From positions 62,001 to 126,000 of the forward strand of contig JAIOYP010000005.1 in the NCBI GenBank assembly GCA_021741155.1: DNA of 64,000 bases, in the 5' to 3' direction. The notes beneath the pieces are model-generated. The model was not told where the DNA came from and made no database searches. It saw only the letters and a program-made list of their open reading frames with translations. Below, one piece after another: positions 52,191-61,419 of this stretch. Within the stretch, counting starts at the first letter, position 1; the number at the start of each line of letters is the position of its first letter. The position numbers and the translations under genes are program-made. This DNA is from Flavobacteriales bacterium. Its GTDB lineage: Bacteria > Bacteroidota > Bacteroidia > UBA10329.

Positions 52191-52220
52191 TTTGTCCGTT
52201 AAACAGATAACCTACCTTTG
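52191..52220 (+). promoter_or_regulatory. Promoter for the lamin-tail/TonB/endonuclease operon
   Basis: TTTG at 52191-52194 and TACCTTTG at 52213-52220 are 18 bp apart, matching the Bacteroidota TTTG-N-TAnnTTTG promoter. The first ATG of the operon follows at 52244. Confidence 0.7.
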
Positions 52221-52243
52221 CGCACTAATTAGCATCCATCTAC

Positions 52244-53155
52244 ATGAAAAAACTTGTACTTCTATCACTTGCGGTAATCGCATCTTTTACTACTCAGGCA
52301 CAACAAGATTGTTCTGACCTTTTTATCTCAGAATATGTAGTTGGTTCTGGTAATAACCGTGCTCTTGAGCTTTACAACCCTACTGCGAATGCGATTGATT
52401 TGGGCACATACAAAGTGGGTCGTTTCCGCGATGGATCAGGCACGCCAATGCTTCTAAATCTTGCAGGCACCATTCCGTCTCATGGTACGTATGTTATTGT
52501 AGTTGATAAGCGAAACGCTAGTGGAACTGGTTTGGAAGCTCCAGTTGACATGGCGTTACAAGCAGTTGCTGATACGTTCGTCAATCCAACGTATGTTCAA
52601 TCAAACTCACCTTTCTACTTTAATGGAGATGATGCGGTGCCGTTGATTAAAGGAGACGGAACAGTTTTAGTTGACCTTGTAGGAAAGATTGGAGAGGATC
52701 CAGGAACAGCTTGGAGCGATGCCAACGGAAGTTGGTGGACTACCAAACATACGCTTATCAGAAAGTCGACCATTCTAAAAGGAGATATTGATGGTCTAAA
52801 TGATTTTCTTCCAGAGGTAGAATGGGACAGCCTTCCAGAAAATACATTTACCGAATTGGGATGGCACACCTGTGATTGCTCCACTTTGGGTGTTTCTGAC
52901 AGCGAACTGAGCAAATTCAACGTGTTTCCAAATCCTGCGGTTGACAAGCATTTGATGATTTCTGCTTCTCAGGATTTTTCTGAGATTCAAGTTTTCAATA
53001 TTTTGGGTCAAGAAGCAGCTAAGGTGACGTTTGAAAAAACACCTGCAAGCAAGCATCAACTCAAGTTAGATCATCTAACCACGGGAATATATATTGTGCG
53101 TGTTTCTTTGAGAAATGGAGCAGTATTGTCTCGTAAAGTGATGCTCGGTAAGTAA
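52244..53155 (+). CDS. Lamin-tail domain protein with T9SS tail
   Basis: A 303-residue secreted protein. After a signal peptide (MKKLVLLSLAVIASFTTQAQ) comes a lamin-tail domain (about 22-190): DLFISEYVVGSGNNRALELY, NPTANAIDLGTYKVGRF, then SHGTYVIVVDKRNASGTG and GDDAVPLIKGDGTVLVDLVG. The C-terminal type A sorting domain has FNVFPNPAVDKHLMISA, FNILGQEAAKV and TTGIYIVRVSLRNG. Lamin-tail domains occur with secreted nucleases and are thought to bind nucleic acids or surfaces. It is 12 bp upstream of the TonB receptor and in the same operon as endonuclease I. Confidence 0.88.
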   Translation: MKKLVLLSLAVIASFTTQAQQDCSDLFISEYVVGSGNNRALELYNPTANAIDLGTYKVGRFRDGSGTPMLLNLAGTIPSHGTYVIVVDKRNASGTGLEAPVDMALQAVADTFVNPTYVQSNSPFYFNGDDAVPLIKGDGTVLVDLVGKIGEDPGTAWSDANGSWWTTKHTLIRKSTILKGDIDGLNDFLPEVEWDSLPENTFTELGWHTCDCSTLGVSDSELSKFNVFPNPAVDKHLMISASQDFSEIQVFNILGQEAAKVTFEKTPASKHQLKLDHLTTGIYIVRVSLRNGAVLSRKVMLGK

Positions 53156-53167
53156 GCCGAACGTTCC

Positions 53168-55891
53168 ATGAGGAGATTTCTCGCAATCGTTTTTACGGTC
53201 CTTGCTACCGTAGGTGTAACCTACGCTCAGAAAACGCGCGTGTATGGCGTGGTGAAAGATGCCAATTCGGCCGATCCGCTTATTTCGGCCAATGTTGTTT
53301 ATGGTGACGGAAAAGGTGTTGTGACCGATTTTGATGGTCAATTTTCAGTTGATCTGCCAACTGGAGATTACACAATTCAGGTTACTTATATCGGTTATGA
53401 GCCGATTTCAAAACCTGTGAAGGTGAATGGAGGCCAACTGGAGCTGAATTTTTCGCTTACTACGATGACCCTCAACGAAGTTCGTGTTGTGGCAGATATG
53501 GCCTTAGACAGGGAAACCCCCGTGGCGTTTACCAATATCGACCCAATCAAGATAAAGGAGGAGGTTTCATCACAGCCTTTGCCCATGTTGCTCAATTCTA
53601 CTCCTGGGGTTTATGCTACGCAGCAAGGTGGTGGTGCTGGAGATGCAAGAGTAACGATTCGTGGGTTTTCGCAGAAGAATATTTCTGTTCAAATCGATGG
53701 TGTTCCAATGAACGACATGGAGAATGGTTGGGTCTATTGGAGCAACTGGTTCGGACTGGATGGAGTAACGCAACGAATTCAGGTTCAGCGTGGTTTGGGA
53801 GCCAGCAAACTTTCAATTCCTGCCGTTGGAGGTAGCATGAACATTCTGACCGCTGGAATCACATCCAAACGCGCTACAGAAGTAGAATTGACGGTTGGTA
53901 ATAATGGTCTTGTCCGTACAAACGTGAGTTACAATTCTGGACGATTGCCAAAAGGATGGGGCGTGACCGCTGCCTTTGCATACGATCGTCAGGATGGCTG
54001 GGTGGAAGCAACTTGGGCTACACGTCTATTCTACTTCGTAAAGCTTCAGAAACAAATTGGAAACCACACCTTGAGCGTTTCTGGTATGGGAGCTCCGCAA
54101 GAGCGTGGTCAGCGCAGTTTTATGCAACCAATCGCCATTTACGATAAGGCATATGCACAATCGTTGGGTGCCGATTTGAATCACGCATCCGTAACTGGTG
54201 ATCCGACAATAACGGGTAATTACGGGAATCGTTACAACCAACAATGGGGCAATTTGATTCGAAGCAGAAACGACCCAAATGCCCAATCGCAGTTGCAAAG
54301 CGTAGCCGAGAATTTCTATCACAAACCAATATTCAATTTCAAACATTTTTGGGCGAAGGATAAATGGGCAGTTTCGAACATTGCTTATGGCTCATTTGGA
54401 AAAGGCGGTGGAACTCAATTGAGGGGCAATACCATATATGACCAGCAGGGTCATCTCGACTTAACAGCGCTTTATAACGAAAATGTGAATGGTACCGTTT
54501 GGGATCCAGCTCCGTTCAAATCTCGCAATTACATAATGGCCAATATGAACAATCATTATTGGTATGGTTTACTTTCAACCGTTGACCATAAATTCAATGA
54601 TGTATGGGATTTGGCAGTTGGAATCGATTTCCGATCATTTTGGGTCGAGCATTACGGCTATTTGTACGATATGCTTGGCGGTGACTATGCCGTTATTAAT
54701 TCTACGACAACTCAAAATGAATTGTTTGACGCGGGAGACAAGAACAAGGTACTTGGTGATGTTGTCGGATACCGTACCAATACCAACGTTTATACCGCAG
54801 GAGCATTTGCTCAACTGGAATTTAAAAAAGACAAATTTTCAGGATTTCTAAGTTTTTCAGGAGCAAATAACTCATATCGAAGATCTGATCAATATCGTAA
54901 GCGCGATTTGGTATTGCCAGACACAACCATGTTGGTTGCCTTAGGGATTAATGATACAATTGTGTATAACGGTCAATCATATACTCACATGAGTAAGGAA
55001 GCGCGAATTGCCACTTCCGATTGGGTTCATTTTCAAGGTGGAACAGCCAAAATGGGAGTTAATTACAACATCAATGACCATATGAATGTCTTTGTCAATG
55101 GAGGCGTATTTTTTAGGCCTCCCACCATTGCTGACGTTTATGCTGGTAATAGCTTTAACACTGTTCGGGGTATTAGGACTGAAATATCTTGGGGAGTGGA
55201 ATTGGGTTATTCAATTAAATATTCAAGGTGGGCTGCAAACCTCAATTTATACCGAACCACGTGGGAAAACAGACCTGTAAAAACGACCCTTCCAATTGGC
55301 GGAACACCAACAACCATCAACATTCCAAATATTGGCTCTGTTCATCAGGGTATAGAGGTGGATGCCGTTTACCGAACTCCTTGGTATTTTGATGTTGAAG
55401 GTTTGGTTTCTTATGGCGATTGGAGATGGAAAGGACAATCAATAGCGTATTCCTATCAAGACGGAATTGATCTTCCTACAGATTCGGTTGAAGTAAATGC
55501 TAATGGAGTTCATGTGGGTGATGCCGCACAATTTCAAGTCTCTGGAAGCATCAAAATCAAGCCAATAAAGGATGTTTACATCAAAGGACAGATTACTTAT
55601 TTTGATAACTACTATTCTGAGTTTAATCCTCTCGATTTGGCAGGCACAAACGGTGGACGCGAATCTTGGAAAGTGCCAGCATACTACTTGTTCGATGTTC
55701 ATGCAGGTTGGACCATTAAATTGAAAAAACTAGATGTAAGTCTTAGAGCGAGTGTTCTTAATGTACTGAATAACACCTATATATCAGACGCTCAAAACAA
55801 TGCGGTTGATGGAACCTTTGATGCTACTTCGGCCAAAGTCTTTATTGGTCAGGGAAGACGTTGGACAGCCACGGTTGGAATTAAATTTTGA
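53168..55891 (+). CDS. SusC-like TonB-dependent receptor
   Basis: A 907-residue outer-membrane receptor. The signal peptide (MRRFLAIVFTVLATVGVTYA) is followed by a carboxypeptidase-regulatory-like domain (about 24-105, RVYGVVKDANSADPLISANV), a plug (about 120-225) with LNSTPGVYATQQGGGAGDAR and VTIRGFSQKNISVQIDGVPM, and a 22-strand barrel ending in a C-terminal aromatic (RWTATVGIKF). It differs from classical SusC in not being followed by a SusD gene; instead a lamin-tail protein precedes it and an endonuclease follows, suggesting that products of extracellular DNA breakdown are imported. Confidence 0.92.
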   Translation: MRRFLAIVFTVLATVGVTYAQKTRVYGVVKDANSADPLISANVVYGDGKGVVTDFDGQFSVDLPTGDYTIQVTYIGYEPISKPVKVNGGQLELNFSLTTMTLNEVRVVADMALDRETPVAFTNIDPIKIKEEVSSQPLPMLLNSTPGVYATQQGGGAGDARVTIRGFSQKNISVQIDGVPMNDMENGWVYWSNWFGLDGVTQRIQVQRGLGASKLSIPAVGGSMNILTAGITSKRATEVELTVGNNGLVRTNVSYNSGRLPKGWGVTAAFAYDRQDGWVEATWATRLFYFVKLQKQIGNHTLSVSGMGAPQERGQRSFMQPIAIYDKAYAQSLGADLNHASVTGDPTITGNYGNRYNQQWGNLIRSRNDPNAQSQLQSVAENFYHKPIFNFKHFWAKDKWAVSNIAYGSFGKGGGTQLRGNTIYDQQGHLDLTALYNENVNGTVWDPAPFKSRNYIMANMNNHYWYGLLSTVDHKFNDVWDLAVGIDFRSFWVEHYGYLYDMLGGDYAVINSTTTQNELFDAGDKNKVLGDVVGYRTNTNVYTAGAFAQLEFKKDKFSGFLSFSGANNSYRRSDQYRKRDLVLPDTTMLVALGINDTIVYNGQSYTHMSKEARIATSDWVHFQGGTAKMGVNYNINDHMNVFVNGGVFFRPPTIADVYAGNSFNTVRGIRTEISWGVELGYSIKYSRWAANLNLYRTTWENRPVKTTLPIGGTPTTINIPNIGSVHQGIEVDAVYRTPWYFDVEGLVSYGDWRWKGQSIAYSYQDGIDLPTDSVEVNANGVHVGDAAQFQVSGSIKIKPIKDVYIKGQITYFDNYYSEFNPLDLAGTNGGRESWKVPAYYLFDVHAGWTIKLKKLDVSLRASVLNVLNNTYISDAQNNAVDGTFDATSAKVFIGQGRRWTATVGIKF

Positions 55892-55902
55892 AAAATCAAA
55901 CA

Positions 55903-58110
55903 ATGAAAAAAATAAGCTCAGTAATGACCGCCATGCTTGCCGCATCGGTGGTTTTCGGACAGGCAACTTTGCCTACCGCTTGGAACTTTGACGACCCAAC
56001 CCCAACGGGCTGGACTGAAAGTCTGGATGAATATGTGAACGGAACCCGCTACACAAACGGATTTGTAGGTGCTGCATGTAAACTGGATGCTGATGATGAA
56101 TATGTTATGGTTCAATTCAGTGATGTGTGCGGTGCTGTTACCTATAATTTAAGAGGACAAGGAACAGCTACCAATGACGTTTTCACTGTTCAAGAATCTG
56201 TGAATGGAACGACTTGGACAACCTTGAGAACATTCAATCAGGCCGATTTGGACCTGGCCAGCTCAACCTATTTGGAGTTTACGGATTACCCTGCAGGAGC
56301 GAGCCGGTACGTGCGTTGGTATTTTACCAACAAGCAAAGTGGAAGGAATGTGGGGTTGGATGAGATTTCTCTCATTGCTCAAGTTCCTACAAACGCTCAA
56401 GAAATTGGGGTAAGAAACGGAACTACTCAAGTAGTAAACAACGGAACGTTGGTTGTTGGTAATCAAGCTAACGTGACCATCAGTGTTGATAACGTGAACC
56501 TTTCGGGAGGGTCTGCCCTTACCATCAGCAACGTTCAATTAGGTGGAGCGAATGCATCAGATTTTAGCTTGGGAGCTATGCCAACAAGTGTTGCAGCAGC
56601 ATCGACAGAACAATTCCAACTCAACTTTACGGCTGGTGCTTCAGGTTCACGTTTTGGAACATTGACCATCACGAATAATGATGCGAATGGTGATGAAACT
56701 ACCTTCGTAATCAACCTTTATGGCATTGGCGGAAACTTCGCTACTGAACCATCGGCAGCGCCAACAAACATGACATTTACCAATGTTGCTACCTACGGTT
56801 ATGATGTAAGCTTCAGTAATGCCTCGGTTGTTCCAGAAAATTACATCGTTGTTCGTAGTATCGGAAGTGCGCCTACAGGAGTTCCTGCTGACGGTGCAAC
56901 CTACGTGAAAGGAGATTACATTGATGCAACTACGCAAGTAGTTCATGTAGGACCTGCTGGTTCTTTCAGACCAACGTACAACGTTGCAGGAACGACTTAC
57001 CATTTTGCAGCATATTCGTTCAACGGACCATCGGGATACGGAAATTATTTCACCACAACACCTTTGAATAGTTCAGTTACAACGCCTGCTACGATGATGG
57101 GCAACTACTACAATGGAATTGATGCTAACGCTCCAAGCTTCCTAACAGATCTTCAAACACGTTTAGGTCAGAATTATCATCAAATCTACTACGGAAGCTA
57201 CGCGCCAGTTATGATAGATCAGTTTGCCCACCGTGATACAACTGGCGGACAGAAAGTGCTTACGTGTGTCTATTCTGGGTTTCAGTATTTGTACACGGGC
57301 GCATTCTTCTATGATGTAATGAGCCGCGAGCACACATGGCCACACAGTTGGATGCCAGCATATCCAGACGATCAGGGATTGGAGTATTCCGACCTTCACA
57401 ATCTTTTTCCAGCACATCAAGATAACGCTAACGCTGTGAGAAGTAACCGTCCGTTGGGAGAGGTTGTTTCTGCTTCAAGCACATTCTTGAGCTCTTCGTA
57501 TGGCGATGATGCGAATGGAAACCGTGTTTACGAACCACGCGATCAGCACAAAGGAGATGCAGCTCGCGCCATTTTCCACATGGCCACAAAATGGAACGGA
57601 ACTGCTGGAACCTGGGAATTGCCTAACCCTATCGATTTTGCTGTTCAATACGGGCAAGATCAAGACGTGTTGAAGCAATGGCACTTACAAGACCCACCAG
57701 ATGCATGGGAAATTGCGCGGAACGATTTTATCGAAAGTGTGCAAGGCAACAGAAACCCATTTGTTGATAGCGTAAACTGGGTTTGTTATATTGATTTTGA
57801 GACGTTCACTTACATTCCAAACGCTTGCGGACCTGAGGGAATCGCTGAAACTTCGCTTGAGGGAACATTCTCTGTTTCTCCAAATCCATCTAACGGATTT
57901 GTGACGCTAAACCTAAACTTGGTTGAAGGTCAGAAATTGACAATTGAAGTGATGGATATTGCTGGACGTAAGGTTTCAACACGAGCCGCCAATTTTAACG
58001 CAGGAATTTCAAGAGAAAACTTCGACCTATCTAGTTTGGATGCTGGTGTTTACCACATGGTTCTTAAAGGTGAAAAAGGAAGTTCTGCTTTGAAAGTAGT
58101 ATTGCAGTAG
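55903..58110 (+). CDS. Secreted endonuclease I with T9SS tail
   Basis: A 735-residue secreted nuclease. The signal peptide is followed by a beta-rich N-terminal part with a Choice-of-anchor/Ig-like module (about 160-255), and then the Endonuclease_1 (EndA/NucM) domain (about 405-600): YYNGIDANAPSFL, SREHTWPHSWMPA with His477 and His481, and YSDLHNLFPAHQDNANAVRS. The C-terminal type A sorting domain has SVSPNPSNGFVTLNLNL, MDIAGRKVST and LDAGVYHMVLKG. The His and following DLHN/NxxR motifs bind Mg and DNA in this family. ATG 55903 is preferred to the TTG overlapping the receptor. A hairpin terminator follows the palindromes downstream. Confidence 0.93.
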   Translation: MKKISSVMTAMLAASVVFGQATLPTAWNFDDPTPTGWTESLDEYVNGTRYTNGFVGAACKLDADDEYVMVQFSDVCGAVTYNLRGQGTATNDVFTVQESVNGTTWTTLRTFNQADLDLASSTYLEFTDYPAGASRYVRWYFTNKQSGRNVGLDEISLIAQVPTNAQEIGVRNGTTQVVNNGTLVVGNQANVTISVDNVNLSGGSALTISNVQLGGANASDFSLGAMPTSVAAASTEQFQLNFTAGASGSRFGTLTITNNDANGDETTFVINLYGIGGNFATEPSAAPTNMTFTNVATYGYDVSFSNASVVPENYIVVRSIGSAPTGVPADGATYVKGDYIDATTQVVHVGPAGSFRPTYNVAGTTYHFAAYSFNGPSGYGNYFTTTPLNSSVTTPATMMGNYYNGIDANAPSFLTDLQTRLGQNYHQIYYGSYAPVMIDQFAHRDTTGGQKVLTCVYSGFQYLYTGAFFYDVMSREHTWPHSWMPAYPDDQGLEYSDLHNLFPAHQDNANAVRSNRPLGEVVSASSTFLSSSYGDDANGNRVYEPRDQHKGDAARAIFHMATKWNGTAGTWELPNPIDFAVQYGQDQDVLKQWHLQDPPDAWEIARNDFIESVQGNRNPFVDSVNWVCYIDFETFTYIPNACGPEGIAETSLEGTFSVSPNPSNGFVTLNLNLVEGQKLTIEVMDIAGRKVSTRAANFNAGISRENFDLSSLDAGVYHMVLKGEKGSSALKVVLQ

Positions 58111-58151
58111 GGGCTTGATGCATCAAGCCCGAAAATTCTTGATGCATCAAG
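58111..58151. repeat. Two CTTGATGCATCAAG palindromes
   Basis: GGGCTTGATGCATCAAGCCC (58111-58130) is a perfect 20-bp palindrome, and the shorter CTTGATGCATCAAG recurs at 58138-58151. The first begins at the base after the endonuclease stop codon. A related GAGGCGTATGGAAATACACC sequence follows. Confidence 0.85.
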
Positions 58152-58188
58152 CCCAATTGTAGAGGCGTATGGAAATACACCTAAAAAG

Positions 58189-58223
58189 AAAGCCGCTAGT
58201 CTGTAAAGATTAGCGGCTTTTTT
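58189..58223 (+). terminator. Rho-independent terminator of the endonuclease operon
   Basis: AAAGCCGCTA (58189-58198) pairs with TAGCGGCTTT (58211-58220), followed by T. It is a strong ten-base-pair stem with a 12-base loop. Confidence 0.85.
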
Positions 58224-58319
58224 ATTTCAATGTCCAGAAATTATCTCTTTAATGACTACCCGTTTGTTTACCCAAAAGGGCAATAATAAAAACAAATAGG
58301 TCTTGAAGAACATGTTTTT

Positions 58320-58402
58320 AGCCACAGATACACAGATGTACACAGATTTTTCATAGATAAATCCATCTACGAAATCAGAGAAAATCCGTGCATCTGTGGC
58401 TC
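58320..58402. repeat. Inverted repeat of the GCCACAGATG family, no gene inside
   Basis: TAGCCACAGATACACAGATG... (58320-58352) and ...GTGCATCTGTGGCTC (58371-58402) are inverted copies enclosing about 20 bp. The arms are like those known around GxxExxY genes in other bacteria and like the decayed pair at 14796. Confidence 0.7.
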
Positions 58403-58470
58403 TTTCATGTCTATTCTGCAAATTGATATGGATGTTTGAGTAAACATGCGGACAGACATTATCCCGCTTA

Positions 58471-60519
58471 TCAGAACGTAAAACTCACATTCAGATAACC
58501 GTTTATTCCTGGACGAGGAATACCGCCCCAATCTAAATGCGTGCGGTAATTGTGGTCGAGAAGGTTTTCAATTCCACCATTCAAGGTCAAGCGTTTTTGG
58601 CCAAAATTGAAGAAGTAGCTGGCACGAAGATTCAGTAAGGCGTAAGCAGGAGTTTTCATTTCTCCAAACTCAGGATTGGTTCTAGGTTGATTAGCAGCAC
58701 TTTCGCACTCCAATTGTACAAATCCCTTCTGGTGAGACCATTTGATGCCGCTTACGTTCTTAAAAGGCGGAACAAGTGGCAATGGATCCCCTTCAAACGT
58801 ATTTCCATAAGTGTAAGAAGAAGTGTTGGAAAGCGTAAGAATCTTTAATGGAGAATAGCTCAGTTCGAGATTTCCTCCCGTCATGTAGGCCCATTCAAGA
58901 TTTCGTGAAACTTTTACCCCACGGGCGCCAATGGTCATGGCATCTAGGGTAGAATCAATTCCGCCCAAAATGTAATCGTAAATGTGGTAGTAGAACCCTG
59001 TGGCTCGTGCCTGAAACCGTTTGCCATCATACTTAAAACCGAGGTCGCCTTGAACGGCTTTTTCTGTTTTAACATCATTGAATCCTACATAATCATATCC
59101 ATCGTATGCATTGAAAATGTAGAACGCATACTGTTCTGTAATGGACGGAGAACGCTCAGCATAACCTGCAGTGAACCAGCCAGAAAAGCCTTTTCCTAAA
59201 ATCTCTGTGTAACTGACTGAGGCAGTTTTTAGCAAACGGTGGTCTGCCTTAGACACATCCTGATTGAAAACCGCAGCCTGCTGCACCCCAAAATCATCAA
59301 TCACATTCGTGTTTAGATATTCCAATCTGCCACTAAAACTCAAGCTTCGTTTGATGTTGAATTGAATATCATCCTGAACATAAAGTCCGAAATCGAGCTT
59401 GTCTACATCTGGCCATGTAAGCATAAACATAGGTGCTTCGTTGTTCGGGTACATGGTCATTTCGGCACGTGCATTTGTGTGGTATCCATCTAGCCTAACG
59501 GTAAGCTTGTGCTTTCCAAATTTCAAACGGCCATCGGCATAGCCGCCAAATGTTTTTGTCCAACCGGGCATATCCATGTGCATGACCACGTTCGGACGTT
59601 TTGTGTCGTCCATAGAATGCGTAACGGTATTGGCATAAACCTTTGTTTCAAACTTCTCAAACCACGTTTGTGATGGATAATGCTGATACGTGAGGCCATA
59701 AATTTTGGCCTTGGCAAAAAGCACATCCATAGGCAAAGCTGCATAGCCAATGTTGTAGCCTTCGTCCATAATAAAATCGAAGCGGATTACGTCCTTATCT
59801 GTAGGCATGTATTTGGCCGAAATGGCGCCATTCCACTTTTCAAATTGTGTGAATTGAACCTCTGCACCTCCTCCAGCACGATAATTTTGAAATCTACGAT
59901 ACACGCCATTGGCTCTAATTGCCCAACGCGCCCGACTATAATTGAGCGAGAATAAAGCATTTGCACCCAAAGCAGCTGATTGGAATCCAACGCCAACTTC
60001 GCCACTTATCGGTTTGTTTGGGTTGATGGTTGCTCCATTGGTTTCCATATTGATGGAGCCGCCTAAACTAGACCCGAACATGCTACCCGTAGAACCGTGT
60101 TGCACGGAGACGGATTTCATATTATTCGGCTCTACATAAGAAGTAACCGGATCCATTTTATCGGTGCATGCACCAAAGATTTTCATGCCGTCTATGGTCA
60201 GATTTAATCTATCTGAAGCCATTCCGTTCATGACGGGTTCAAACGCGAAATTTCCGCGTTTCATGAGTTCAATACGTCCGTTTTTGGCCAAAATGGCGTC
60301 TGTGCAAGAGAAACGGTTTTCAGAATAATTGTCTTCGGCAGTCATGCCGCAACTGCATTCTCCAACACACGCACAGGTTGGCCGAACGAGAATCTCCTCC
60401 ACGTCAAACACCGTTTCGGTAATGTTTCCCTTATTGAAGAACAGAATACTGTCCTGTTTTTGGGCAACAGCCGAAAGCGCGGTTAACGCGAAGAAGATTC
60501 CGTAAGCCAGCGATTTCAT
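58471..60519 (-). CDS. NosA/OprC-like copper TonB-dependent receptor
   Basis: A 682-residue receptor with a short signal peptide (MKSLAYGIFFALTALSAVA). Near the N-terminus lies a Cys cluster, PTCACVGECSCGM (C49, C51, C55, C57) and C72. The plug has IDGMKIFGACTDKMDPVTSY: C118 and M122 form the CxxxM copper site described for OprC, and a Met/His cluster M313-H314-M315-D316-M317 sits in a barrel loop. The barrel ends YLNVSFTF. It probably imports copper through the outer membrane. It lies 7 bp downstream of a Met/His-rich lipoprotein and then a small CxGKC protein. Confidence 0.85.
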   Translation of the reverse strand: MKSLAYGIFFALTALSAVAQKQDSILFFNKGNITETVFDVEEILVRPTCACVGECSCGMTAEDNYSENRFSCTDAILAKNGRIELMKRGNFAFEPVMNGMASDRLNLTIDGMKIFGACTDKMDPVTSYVEPNNMKSVSVQHGSTGSMFGSSLGGSINMETNGATINPNKPISGEVGVGFQSAALGANALFSLNYSRARWAIRANGVYRRFQNYRAGGGAEVQFTQFEKWNGAISAKYMPTDKDVIRFDFIMDEGYNIGYAALPMDVLFAKAKIYGLTYQHYPSQTWFEKFETKVYANTVTHSMDDTKRPNVVMHMDMPGWTKTFGGYADGRLKFGKHKLTVRLDGYHTNARAEMTMYPNNEAPMFMLTWPDVDKLDFGLYVQDDIQFNIKRSLSFSGRLEYLNTNVIDDFGVQQAAVFNQDVSKADHRLLKTASVSYTEILGKGFSGWFTAGYAERSPSITEQYAFYIFNAYDGYDYVGFNDVKTEKAVQGDLGFKYDGKRFQARATGFYYHIYDYILGGIDSTLDAMTIGARGVKVSRNLEWAYMTGGNLELSYSPLKILTLSNTSSYTYGNTFEGDPLPLVPPFKNVSGIKWSHQKGFVQLECESAANQPRTNPEFGEMKTPAYALLNLRASYFFNFGQKRLTLNGGIENLLDHNYRTHLDWGGIPRPGINGYLNVSFTF

Positions 60520-60526
60520 GTCGCTT

Positions 60527-61351
60527 TTACTGAAGTGTCACCTCAAAATAGGCGGTTGAATCAACAACAGTTGTTCCGTCCATAATTCTCAGGTTAACGT
60601 TCCAAACTCCGGTCATGGTGAAATTCACTTGACCGTTGTAATGACCATTTGCTGAATGCGTTGGGTTTACATTATTTGGCGAACCATGACCCATTGATGG
60701 CATCTGAGGGTCAATTTCAACCGTGTAGTTCTCAATTCCGGGCCAAGAGTCCATTGACTCTTTTGAGTGCAACGTAATCTCAAAATCGTTGATTCCCACT
60801 TTTGGAGACGTTGGCTGCACATAAGAGATAACCAGTTTATTTCCTCCATTTGCTGGAGTAACAACTCGCGTTCTTGTTGGGGTTGGAGTGATTACTGCCA
60901 AAGGAAAAGTAACGTCTCCCATTCCTCCATTCACATTTTCTTGAACCATTACATTGAGCGTCCATCCCATTTCTCCCGGCATTTGAAATACAACAGCACA
61001 AGGGAATAGTCCGTTTACCGCAGTAGCTGAGGTTGGATTCTCGAATGGAGCAGAATGTGTCATGGTGGTCATCTCCATCATAGGCATGATTTCGATGTGA
61101 GCATCTTCGATAACCGTATTTGTGGCAGAGTCTTTAACCTCAATAAATAAAGGTGTGTATTGCGAATACAGCGAATCTTTAGCCCATACCTTAACCAGCA
61201 TGCTTCCGGCATCGGTATAACCAGAAGCTATAAGGGTAAGTCCGTCTGTATTGTTTGTTTTTGGATCTGGGTCTTTATCTTTTTCACAACCCGTAAATAT
61301 TGCGCTCATAAGCGCTACCCCTACAACGAGGAGTTTCATTGAAACTTTCAT
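60527..61351 (-). CDS. Met/His-rich lipoprotein, YtkA/FixH-like
   Basis: A 274-residue lipoprotein with the lipobox MSAIFTGCEK (Cys about 22). It has two beta-sandwich-like parts. The first has VKVWAKDSLYSQYTPLFIEV and HIEIMPMMEMTTMTHSAP; the second has VGINDFEITLHSKESMDSWP, IDPQMPSMGHGSPNNVN and FTMTGVWNVNLRIMDG. The order of strands and the Met/His loops resemble YtkA-like/FixH domains found in copper proteins. It lies between the small CxGKC gene and the copper-type TonB receptor, so it probably binds copper at the periplasmic face of the outer membrane. Confidence 0.75.
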   Translation of the reverse strand: MKVSMKLLVVGVALMSAIFTGCEKDKDPDPKTNNTDGLTLIASGYTDAGSMLVKVWAKDSLYSQYTPLFIEVKDSATNTVIEDAHIEIMPMMEMTTMTHSAPFENPTSATAVNGLFPCAVVFQMPGEMGWTLNVMVQENVNGGMGDVTFPLAVITPTPTRTRVVTPANGGNKLVISYVQPTSPKVGINDFEITLHSKESMDSWPGIENYTVEIDPQMPSMGHGSPNNVNPTHSANGHYNGQVNFTMTGVWNVNLRIMDGTTVVDSTAYFEVTLQ

Positions 61352-61419
61352 TTTTAGAATTTTATTGAATTAACGTAAGTAGATTTTCAGCTTGTGCTGA
61401 AAATGGTTGAGTCAATCAA

